Source of the DNA: AWTP1-13 sp035258605
GTDB lineage: Bacteria; Pseudomonadota; Alphaproteobacteria; Rhizobiales; Hyphomicrobiaceae
Length of the DNA: 6,456 bases
Assembly (NCBI GenBank): GCA_035258605.1
Contig: DATFXD010000422.1
Span: 1 to 6,456, forward strand
Direction: 5' to 3'
Shown here: piece by piece, positions 1-4,923 of the stretch
Layout of the letters: every line of letters starts with the position of its first letter
How positions within the stretch are numbered: position 1 is the first letter of the stretch
Notes under the pieces: generated by a model
The model's input: only the letters and a program-made list of their open reading frames with translations
What the model was told of the DNA's origin: nothing
The model's database searches: none
Position numbers and translations under genes: made by a program

Positions 1-69
1 GAGCGCTTCGACCAGATCCTTCGCGACGACATTGAGCGCTACGCGCCGTTGTTCAGGGCAAGCAACTAA
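1..69 (+). CDS. 3' end of a probable Bug/TctC-type solute-binding protein (partial)
   Basis: An open frame runs in from the left edge and stops at TAA 67-69. It leaves 22 residues, beginning ERFDQILRDDIERYAPL and ending RASN. An amphipathic last helix of the form F-x-x-x-L/I-R-x-[DE]-I-x-R-[YW]-A followed by a short tail is typical of the C-terminus of Bug (TctC-like) periplasmic binding proteins, which capture carboxylates for tripartite tricarboxylate transporters. That is known of the family; the assignment here rests only on this short tail. Most of the gene lies outside the window, so start, signal peptide and ligand pocket cannot be seen. It converges on the small minus-strand gene at 156-404. 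Any protein with a similar terminal helix is an alternative. Confidence 0.5.
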   Translation, partial: ERFDQILRDDIERYAPLFRASN

Positions 70-155
70 CGCGGGCCGTGGCGGGCGGCGCCAAGCGCCA
101 TGGCGTGCCACTCGGCATCGGCGTGGCGAGCACGGCCCACCAGCGACCGGATGAC

Positions 156-404
156 CTAGGGGGCGCTGCCGCTGAGGCGCAGTTTGGCTTCCTCGATTTG
201 TCCGAGCAGCTGGGCAGCGCCGCCACCGCGTCTTTCCACCTCATATGGGTCCAGCTGATCGAGGATGCTTTGCCGCCAGCGATTGAGGGTGCCCAGCTTT
301 TCGCCCCGGGTCAGGAGCTGCTCGACAACGATCTCATGGGGGCTGCCGAACACGCGCGCTGGGTTTCGCTTGGCAAAAGTGCGGTCTAAAGATCTTCGCT
401 TCAC
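156..404 (-). CDS. small conserved hypothetical protein (82 aa), function unknown
   Basis: The gene encodes 82 residues and stops at TAG (plus strand 156-158). The frame extends upstream to another GTG at 440, but the GTG at 404 is preceded by GGGAGG (410-415), five bases from the start, whereas the 440 codon has no clear ribosome binding site, so I chose 404. The core pattern is N-P-x-x-V-F-x-S-P-x-[ED]-I-V, then L-T-x-x-x-K-L, then L-x-x-W. I recognise it as typical of small alphaproteobacterial proteins of about 80-90 residues that have no assigned function. The protein is soluble, charged and probably helical, with no signal peptide or membrane segment. A short glycine run (RRGGG) lies near the C-terminus, before a last helix. 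It is divergent from the gene at 606. No function is proposed. Confidence 0.75.
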   Translation of the reverse strand: MKRRSLDRTFAKRNPARVFGSPHEIVVEQLLTRGEKLGTLNRWRQSILDQLDPYEVERRGGGAAQLLGQIEEAKLRLSGSAP

Positions 405-409
405 GCTTT

Positions 410-415
410 CCTCCC
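410..415 (-). promoter_or_regulatory. ribosome binding site that decides the start at 404
   Basis: The minus strand reads GGGAGG here, then AAAGC, then GTG at 404. This near-consensus Shine-Dalgarno with a five-base spacer favours the 404 start over the longer frame beginning at 440. Confidence 0.7.
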
Positions 416-521
416 GAAAGCCCGCATGCCATCTGCGCACTGATTCGCGGCGGCAATGTGTGCGTTGTCATCACGCCGTCACTAACGCCGGCCGCATGCC
501 CGATGGCTCCGATGCCGGCGA

Positions 522-547
522 CGGCACCAACAATCGCTTTGGTGCCG
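522..547. repeat. 9-bp perfect inverted repeat between two divergent small genes
   Basis: The left arm CGGCACCAA (522-530) and right arm TTGGTGCCG (539-547) are perfect complements separated by eight bases (CAATCGCT). The repeat lies in the roughly 200-base divergent spacer between the small genes starting at 404 (-) and 606 (+), about 60 bases before the plus-strand start. It could be an operator or an RNA hairpin in either leader. There is no T run, so it does not look like an intrinsic terminator. The rest of the spacer shows no convincing promoter. Confidence 0.55.
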
Positions 548-605
548 CCATCATGTCACACGAATCATGAGGTGATGTGGGCATGAACCGAGGGAAGGGT
601 GGACC

Positions 606-851
606 ATGACCCGCGCCGATATGATTGCAATCCGCAGACGCCTCAGAGCCGTCAACATCGAGTACAGTGGCCTGGTAAGAAACAAGCTCGGCGAAAGCCG
701 GTTCTTACGTATGGAGGAACTTAAGGCAGAGCGCGAAGCGCTGGTCGGCCTTATCGTCCAGAATGATAAAAGCAGGTTACGGACGGTTGCCACCGTCATG
801 GCGCCGGATGCGGCCTGGCTCGCCGCCCACCAGTTGGGCGTCGCGGGTTAG
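606..851 (+). CDS. small helical hypothetical protein (81 aa)
   Basis: The gene runs from ATG 606 to TAG 849-851 and encodes 81 residues. A purine-rich ribosome binding site (AGGGAAGGGTGG, 591-602) lies directly before the start. The protein begins MTRADMIAIRRRLRAVN and is rich in Arg, Glu and Leu. Residues 1-58 look almost wholly helical, perhaps a short helical hairpin or coiled coil, and the last 20 residues are Ala-rich (DAAWLAAHQLG). There is no signal peptide, membrane segment or cysteine motif. I do not recognise the family. Its stop codon overlaps the stop of the convergent anti-sigma gene by four bases. Base composition matches the neighbours. The good ribosome binding site and balanced composition argue that it is real, but proof would need homologues. 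Confidence 0.6.
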   Translation: MTRADMIAIRRRLRAVNIEYSGLVRNKLGESRFLRMEELKAEREALVGLIVQNDKSRLRTVATVMAPDAAWLAAHQLGVAG

Positions 852-1597
852 AGCAGCGCCTGCAGCTGGGCCAGCTCTTTGGCATTGAGATCGGAGATCG
901 CCCAGTAGGTCATACCACCGGAGGTCCAGGTGATGGTGTTGTAGCCCTGGAGCTGTGATGGCGCCGGCAGCGACCGGTGCTGCGCGTCGGCAGGCCACAG
1001 GAAGATGTTGATGACGTGCTGTCGACGCTTGTAGACCAGGGCCGCGATGCGACGGTTGTCGACGAAATCGAGACGGCCCCCGACCAGGGGAAAGCCCTGC
1101 GCGGTCAGATCCTTCACGGTCGGGGCAAACTCGATGCGGCCATTGAACCAGGGCTTGACGGTATGGCTCTCGGAGGATGCGACCTGGACGGTGCTGTCCT
1201 GTAGCAGCGAGCGCACGTGCGCAGCGACGACGTCGCGCTCGAGCCGCCGCGTCTCGAGCGCAGACTGGCTGAGCTGCCAGCCAATGAGCCCCGACAGCCC
1301 GCTCACGACGACCAGCACGGCGGCCTGCGCCGCCACGCGCCGCCAATCGAAGCCGGCGAGACGGGTGCTGGCGCGGGCTTCCGTCTGTAGGCGGCTGCGG
1401 ATCTTGTCAGCGAGATCGGCCGGTGGCGGCACGCGGGCTGCCGTCCGCAGGTTCTCGCCGATGCGGCGATAGTCGCGCGCCAGCTCACTGCACAACGAAC
1501 AGCTGGCGATGTGCGCCTTGGCGGCTTGCTGCTGGTCGACGACAATTTCACCGTCGAGCAGCGCGCTCAGGGCCTCGTGTGCTTCCCTACACTGCAT
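848..1597 (-). CDS. zinc-binding membrane anti-sigma factor (ECF anti-sigma, ZAS type)
   Basis: This protein probably binds the sigma factor encoded just upstream, holds it inactive at the inner membrane and releases it on a signal. Numbered from ATG 1597, the cytoplasmic domain (about 1-80) carries C3 and H29-x3-C33-x2-C36, the ligand pattern of zinc-containing anti-sigma (ZAS) domains, with the usual LLDGE segment before it. One membrane helix spans about 88-109. The periplasmic domain (about 112-249) has conserved-looking blocks: HTVKPWFNG, FPLVGGRLDF, AALVYKRRQHVINIF and YWAISDLNAKEL. I recall this domain from many proteobacterial anti-sigma factors; its signal is unknown to me. The start at 1597 has AAGGA (1606-1610) eight bases upstream and gives the typical M-x-C beginning. 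ATG 1606 would add three residues but has almost no spacer to that site. The gene overlaps the end of the sigma gene by 11 bases, so the pair is probably translationally coupled. Confidence 0.93.
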   Translation of the reverse strand: MQCREAHEALSALLDGEIVVDQQQAAKAHIASCSLCSELARDYRRIGENLRTAARVPPPADLADKIRSRLQTEARASTRLAGFDWRRVAAQAAVLVVVSGLSGLIGWQLSQSALETRRLERDVVAAHVRSLLQDSTVQVASSESHTVKPWFNGRIEFAPTVKDLTAQGFPLVGGRLDFVDNRRIAALVYKRRQHVINIFLWPADAQHRSLPAPSQLQGYNTITWTSGGMTYWAISDLNAKELAQLQALL

Positions 1598-2141
1598 TCG
1601 GTTCATCCTTGGCGAGCTGCCGCTGCAAGTGTTCGCGGAGCTCGCCGCGGGCGCGCGATAGTCTTGACATCACGGTCCCGACCGGGGCGTCGATCGCCTC
1701 TGCAATCTCGTTGTAGGTGAGACCCTCCAATTCGCGCAAAACGATCACCTCACGATAGTCGACCGAGAGCTTGCCGAGTGCGGCCAGCAATTGTTGCCGG
1801 GCATCCGCCGCCAGCAGCAGGCTTTCCGCCGACGGTTCGGCGGCCACCGCTTCGCTGACCGCGTCCTTGTCCCTGTGCTTGAGGTCCTCACTGAAGAATA
1901 TCACGTTGGCCGTCCGCTTGCGATTTTGCACGGCGCGGTAGGCGACGTTGCGCACAATGGCGAGCAGCCAGGGCTTGGCCGAGACCCCGCGAAAGCTCGC
2001 AAAGGCGCGGAAGGCACGCACATAAGCATCCTGCACGACATCTTCGGCTTCCTCTCGGCTGCGCACGATCCAGTACGCGAGGTTGAAAGCCGCCTGCAGG
2101 TGCGGCGTCAGCAGCTCTTCAAATGGCGTTTTCGAGGCCAT
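1587..2141 (-). CDS. ECF-type RNA polymerase sigma factor (sigma-70 family)
   Basis: This 184-residue protein has the two-domain layout of extracytoplasmic function sigma factors, which direct RNA polymerase to stress or envelope regulons. Region 2 spans about 8-76, with the helix REEAEDVVQDAYVRAFRAF (29-47) for core binding and -10 recognition and then PWLLAIVRN. A linker without an obvious extra domain covers about 77-110. Region 4 (about 112-177) contains LSVDYREVIVLRELEGLTY followed by the helix-turn-helix EIAEAIDAPVGTVMSRLSRAR, which reads the -35 element. The length is normal for the class. The 3' end overlaps the anti-sigma gene, so the pair forms one operon. An ECF-like promoter upstream (2182-2209) points to autoregulation. 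The family is certain; I do not assign an ECF subgroup. Confidence 0.95.
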   Translation of the reverse strand: MASKTPFEELLTPHLQAAFNLAYWIVRSREEAEDVVQDAYVRAFRAFASFRGVSAKPWLLAIVRNVAYRAVQNRKRTANVIFFSEDLKHRDKDAVSEAVAAEPSAESLLLAADARQQLLAALGKLSVDYREVIVLRELEGLTYNEIAEAIDAPVGTVMSRLSRARGELREHLQRQLAKDEPNAV

Positions 2142-2181
2142 GCCCCGTCCTGATTAGCCGCGGCGTGGTCCCATTAGACCC

Positions 2182-2209
2182 TAGATTCCGGGTGCAGGGA
2201 AATTATTCC
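2182..2209 (-). promoter_or_regulatory. putative autoregulated ECF promoter of the sigma/anti-sigma operon
   Basis: On the minus strand a -35-like GGAATAA (2209-2203) is followed after 17 bases by a -10-like TCTA (2185-2182). The GGAA-type -35 with a TCTA-type -10 at this spacing is the usual form of ECF-dependent promoters, which often drive their own sigma gene. Transcription would begin around 2175, about 35 bases before the sigma start codon at 2141. The -35 element lies inside an imperfect palindrome, GGGAATAATTTCCC. A second motif, GTCTAA (2179-2174), lies too far from the -35 to be its partner. The assignment rests on motif and position only. Confidence 0.55.
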
Positions 2210-2250
2210 CGCCGGGCCCCAAAAATATCTTCGCCCGATCGCCGCCGGTT

Positions 2251-2280
2251 CGGGAATGCCACGGCCGTTCCCGGAGTCTT
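2251..2280 (+). promoter_or_regulatory. possible divergent ECF-like promoter with inverted repeat
   Basis: The plus strand carries GGAATG (2253-2258), then 18 bases, then TCTT (2277-2280). Counted the same way, the sigma-operon promoter also has 18 bases between GGAATA and TCTA. The -35-like element sits in a short inverted repeat, CGGGAA (2251-2256) and TTCCCG (2268-2273). If it is a promoter, it would transcribe the gene-poor, repeat-rich region to the right. The -10 match is poor, so this is tentative. Confidence 0.2.
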
Positions 2281-2285
2281 GAGGG

Positions 2286-2655
2286 CGAGTAAGAGCCGCG
2301 GTCGCGACCCGGGCTCACCCATTAGGGTGAGCCCGGCAACAGCGTGGCCGGCACGATGAGGCATGGGCGGGTGCTGCAAGCAGACATGGACGCGCCCCGG
2401 TTGGCACAAGGTCCACCGGGGCACCAGGGCGGCCGGTGTGTCGAGGCCTTGTGTTGGCTGGCCGACCCTGACTTCCGCATGCGCCATGAGCATCGCGAGC
2501 CCTCCTCTGCGAACGGCTCGCAGGCCTGGCGGGGCTCAGGGGTAGCGCGCCTGCGGCCGCGCCGAACATGAACCGGGGCGGGCCACGGCTGCCGCACCCT
2601 GATGCGCAAAAGGTGGTGTGCGTACGTGCAGCCGCCCAGCATGGAGCGAGGGCTT
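2286..2655. other. gene-poor, inverted-repeat-rich stretch
   Basis: No reading frame here is convincing. Frames on both strands have skewed composition (Arg, Pro, Cys and Gly rich), no good ribosome binding sites and no recognisable motifs. Besides the perfect hairpin at 2309-2336, there is an 8-bp inverted repeat with a 13-base loop (GCCCCGGT 2394-2401, ACCGGGGC 2415-2422) and a 7-bp one (GCGAGCC 2495-2501, GGCTCGC 2515-2521). In such GC-rich DNA the shorter repeats could be chance. Taken together they could also mark a structured RNA or a long leader for the gene at 2656. Confidence 0.35.
2309..2336. repeat. perfect 12-bp hairpin with ATTA loop
   Basis: CCGGGCTCACCC (2309-2320) and its exact complement (2325-2336) flank the four-base loop ATTA. 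RNA from either strand would form a very stable stem. Neither side is followed by a T run, so it is not a standard intrinsic terminator. It lies about 125 bases upstream of the sigma operon promoter. Possible roles are a factor-assisted stop, a roadblock between transcription units, or the end or core of a small RNA. Confidence 0.7.
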
Positions 2656-3024
2656 ATGGCTAGGTCCTGGAGCAGGCTTCCCCTCGCCGTCGTGCGGCCA
2701 CCGCACCGTCAGGTTGTGCCCGAAGCGGCGCCGTTGCGGATCCCGGTGCATGATTTTTTCGCACCCGACGTCAAGTCGCATGCGCCCAGCGATCCCATGC
2801 AGCAGATCGACCTCATGCTGTTGGAGGATCTGCAGCTGCAGCAGGACGAAGCGGGTCCGACCCGAAGGAGCGAAGCGGTCGAGTTGGTCTTGATCATTGC
2901 CGTTATCATGGGTCTGATCGGCATTTTGATGCATGTGGCGATGCCGAGCACAATGACGGTCGTGGCCTCGCCACCGGAACTGGACGCCGAGACCGTTACC
3001 ATCGGCCGCTTGGCGACGCCCTGA
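2656..3024 (+). CDS. probable single-pass membrane protein of unknown function (122 aa)
   Basis: I chose ATG 2656 because GAGCGAGGG lies just before it; in-frame ATGs at 2641 and upstream lack such a site. The first 47 residues are Pro- and Arg-rich and look disordered. Residues 48-65 (from MQQIDLMLLEDLQLQQ) form a likely amphipathic helix. After a charged PTRRSE segment, one strongly hydrophobic helix spans about 75-96 (VELVLIIAVIMGLIGILMHV), followed by a short polar tail of about 26 residues. With Arg before the helix, the tail is probably periplasmic. I recognise no family. The clean membrane helix in only this frame supports a real gene, but the N-terminal half is less certain and translation could begin later, at ATG 2797. 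It is followed by the dehydrogenase 213 bases downstream and is divergent from the sigma operon. Confidence 0.5.
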   Translation: MARSWSRLPLAVVRPPHRQVVPEAAPLRIPVHDFFAPDVKSHAPSDPMQQIDLMLLEDLQLQQDEAGPTRRSEAVELVLIIAVIMGLIGILMHVAMPSTMTVVASPPELDAETVTIGRLATP

Positions 3025-3157
3025 TTATGCAGCGCGGGGGGCGCGTGGCGGCTTTCGCAATGGGCACGCGGCGCGCGCCGGACTAGCCTGCGCTGGCGTC
3101 ACGCGCCCTAAGTGCGCGGCAGCCAGCTTGGCCCGCCCGGAGAACGGCGTCGCGGGC

Positions 3158-3187
3158 TTGTCGCCGGCCTGGCACGGTCGCTAGCAT
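3158..3187 (+). promoter_or_regulatory. possible promoter of the dehydrogenase gene
   Basis: TTGTCG (3158-3163) and TAGCAT (3182-3187) are separated by 18 bases. This loosely matches a housekeeping -35/-10 pair and lies about 50 bases before the dehydrogenase start. The match is weak and the assignment is an inference. Confidence 0.35.
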
Positions 3188-3237
3188 GCTGATTGCGGGC
3201 CCCAGCGCGGTGCCGATCAGAACACGGAGGACGGACA

Positions 3238-4137
3238 ATGGCCGATAGACCCGATACGCGCGGTGAGCGCACGATCGGCGTGATTGGTCTTGGCCTCATG
3301 GGCGGCGCCATGGCGCGCAACCTGGCGGCCGGTGGGTGGCGTGTCATCGGTTACGACATCGACCCCGAGGCCAGCGATCGTGCCCGGCAGAAGGGCGTCG
3401 AAACCGTTGCCGACGCCGCTGCCGTCGCCGCGTTGGCTGCCGACATTATCACCTCACTGCCAAGCGCCGAGGCGGCGCTGCTAACGGCGCAACAGCTTGC
3501 CGCCGCCGCCCCCCGCCGCGTCGTCCTGGAAATGAGCACCTTGTCGCTCGACGACAAGCTGGCGTTCGCGGCACAGCTGGAGCGCCGGGGTCACGTCGCG
3601 CTCGATTGTCCGCTGTCGGGCACCGGCGCCCAGGCCGAAACCAAGGATCTCGTCGTCTACGCCAGCGGCGACCCCGCCGAAATTGCGCGACTGGCCCCGT
3701 TGTTCCAAGGGCTCGGGCGCGCCTCGTTCGATCTTGGCGCCTACGGTAATGGCACCAAAATGAAATTCGTCGCCAACTTGCTGGTGGCCATTCATAACGT
3801 CGCCAGCGCCGAAGCCATGGTGCTCGGCATGAAGGCCGGGCTTGCGCCTCAGCAGATTGTCGAGGTGATCGGTGCCGGCGCGGGAACGTCGCGTGTGTTC
3901 GAGCTGCGCGCACCGTTGATGGCCGAAAACCGTTACCTGCCCGCCAGTATGCGCTGCTCAACCTGGCAGAAGGACATGCAGGTGATCGCCGCCTTCGCGG
4001 CACAAATGGGCTGCCCGACGCCGCTGTTTACGGCGACCGAGCCGATCTATCGCTCGGGCCTCGCCAGCGGTCACGGCGCCCAGGATACGGCGTCGGTGTG
4101 TGCGGTGCTCGAAGCCATGGCGGGGGTCAGTCGCTAA
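3238..4137 (+). CDS. NAD-dependent beta-hydroxyacid dehydrogenase (3-hydroxyisobutyrate dehydrogenase superfamily)
   Basis: This complete 299-residue cytoplasmic oxidoreductase is of normal family length. It should oxidise a beta-hydroxyacid (or reduce the corresponding semialdehyde or keto acid) with a nicotinamide cofactor. The start at 3238 has GGAGG (3226-3230) seven bases upstream; the frame runs further upstream without such a site. The Rossmann motif GLGLMGGAMARNL covers 17-29, and D40 in VIGYDID at the end of strand two suggests NAD rather than NADP. The substrate loop is DCPLSGTGAQAETKD (123-137). The helix GNGTKMKFVANLL (170-182) carries the catalytic lysine K176 and N180. The usual K-x-x-N-N is K-x-x-A-N here, keeping the second asparagine. 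The C-terminal helical dimerisation domain (about 180-299) is intact. The substrate cannot be read from sequence: 3-hydroxyisobutyrate, tartronate semialdehyde and threonate-type acids are all possible. It appears to be a single-gene unit. Confidence 0.95.
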   Translation: MADRPDTRGERTIGVIGLGLMGGAMARNLAAGGWRVIGYDIDPEASDRARQKGVETVADAAAVAALAADIITSLPSAEAALLTAQQLAAAAPRRVVLEMSTLSLDDKLAFAAQLERRGHVALDCPLSGTGAQAETKDLVVYASGDPAEIARLAPLFQGLGRASFDLGAYGNGTKMKFVANLLVAIHNVASAEAMVLGMKAGLAPQQIVEVIGAGAGTSRVFELRAPLMAENRYLPASMRCSTWQKDMQVIAAFAAQMGCPTPLFTATEPIYRSGLASGHGAQDTASVCAVLEAMAGVSR

Positions 4138-4253
4138 GGATGGGCAAGGTCGCGGGCCGTCTCGTGCACCTGCGGCGGCGGATTTGGTGGTGGCCGAGTT
4201 GGCAGGCAGGCCACTACAGGTCGGCACCGATCCGCGACCCAGGCCTGGCCGAG

Positions 4254-4583
4254 CTATTTCTTGAGGAGCTCGGGGTTCTCGTAAACATTGCCCACGACTT
4301 CGAGCTGCCGGGCCATGTCTGCCGAACTATAGAAGGCACGCAAGGCGTCCTCGCATTTGACGAGGCCACCATTGCTTCCCTTTAAAATGTCGCCCTCATA
4401 AATGTCTTTGCCGTTCTTATCCTTTAATCCGGTAAATTCCATCAGGACGACGTCGGCTTCCTTGCTGGCGCGGTTGATCGGGTAGAGCGGCATGCCGGCG
4501 ACGCTTTCCCAGGCGATAAAAGCCGGGTCATAGTTCATTTGACCGTTGGCTGCTTCCCATGCCCTGAATTTGATGTCTCTCAT
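4254..4583 (-). CDS. YopX-family protein, phage-type (109 aa)
   Basis: The N-terminus MRDIKFRAWEAANGQM, the central LMEFTGLKDKNGKDIYEGDIL (47-67) and the end VVGNVYENPELL are the hallmarks of the YopX family, small proteins common in phages and prophages and of unknown biochemical role. The family usually has about 120-150 residues. Here the stretch between GDIL and VVGN is about 28 residues and looks short and divergent, so the beta-rich core may be reduced. The start at 4583 gives the canonical first residues although the upstream ribosome binding site is weak (AGG next to the ATG). Part of the gene (about 4375-4440) is visibly richer in A and T than its surroundings. No other phage gene is near, so it looks like a horizontally acquired single gene or a prophage remnant. 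It converges on the dehydrogenase. Confidence 0.9.
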   Translation of the reverse strand: MRDIKFRAWEAANGQMNYDPAFIAWESVAGMPLYPINRASKEADVVLMEFTGLKDKNGKDIYEGDILKGSNGGLVKCEDALRAFYSSADMARQLEVVGNVYENPELLKK

Positions 4584-4923
4584 CCTGACGCAGCCTTACG
4601 CCGGCACTACCGGCATGCCCCTGCCAAGACATACTGACTTTGCATCAGGCACCGCACGTTCCACGCTGTCGCGCTCGCCGGTGGATGCTACATGTTAGAC
4701 CCTAGCGCGCCATTTCGATCCCGTCACTTCTGCTTTGCCGGTCTGTCTCACCCGAGCTCGGCGACTTGAGGGCATCACCACGCTTTGACAAAGGTACTGT
4801 TGACCGGTGCCGCATGAAGGGCGGATGTGCGCGGCGGCAACGCCGGCCCTGACAGGAGCAACGCCCGAACCGACCAGCGCCGCTGACGATGCTCGGCACG
4901 GGGGTCGTGTTTTAGCACGCGCG
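4584..4923. other. intergenic stretch without recognisable genes
   Basis: These 340 bases lie upstream of the YopX gene and downstream of the TAXI gene. Reading frames crossing it are antisense shadows or have skewed composition, with no ribosome binding site or motif. A TTGACA (4785-4790, plus) has no matching -10 at the usual distance and no gene after it. A short CACG/CGTG stem lies just past the TAXI stop (about 4897-4909) without a T run, so it is not a clear terminator. I see no tRNA and no long repeat. Confidence 0.5.

Noticed and set aside
73..138. Inverted repeat GGGCCGTG (73-80) and CACGGCCC (131-138) between the first two convergent genes, as a possible terminator.
   Set aside because: The loop is 50 bases, there is no T run, and short complementary words are common in such GC-rich sequence.
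438..570. A glycine/alanine-rich hydrophobic frame on the minus strand (GTKAIVGAVAGIGAIG), resembling a signal or membrane segment.
   Set aside because: There is no usable start codon ahead of the hydrophobic part, and the frame overlaps the start of the better-supported gene at 404.
777..1346. A minus-strand frame of 189 codons overlapping the anti-sigma gene.
   Set aside because: It is Arg/Ala-rich and motif-free, and it lies in a different frame of the well-supported anti-sigma gene.
2203..2642. Several minus-strand frames of 84-106 codons in the gene-poor region.
   Set aside because: Their composition is dominated by Arg, Pro, Ala and Cys. They lack ribosome binding sites and recognisable motifs, and they overlap each other.
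4098..4385. A plus-strand frame after the dehydrogenase (with an ATG at 4140) that might be a coupled downstream gene.
   Set aside because: It runs antisense through the YopX gene. The AAGG before the ATG is too close to serve as a ribosome binding site, and the protein has no family features.
2174..4705. The 11-base word TTAGACCCTAG occurs at 2174-2184 and again at 4695-4705, as if flanking an inserted segment holding the dehydrogenase and YopX genes.
   Set aside because: Several 11-base repeats are expected by chance in a window of this size. The similarity does not extend on either side, and there is no integrase or transposase between the copies.
4785..4813. TTGACA on the plus strand as a promoter.
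   Set aside because: The six bases 17 positions later (TGCCGC) do not resemble a -10 element, and no plus-strand gene follows.
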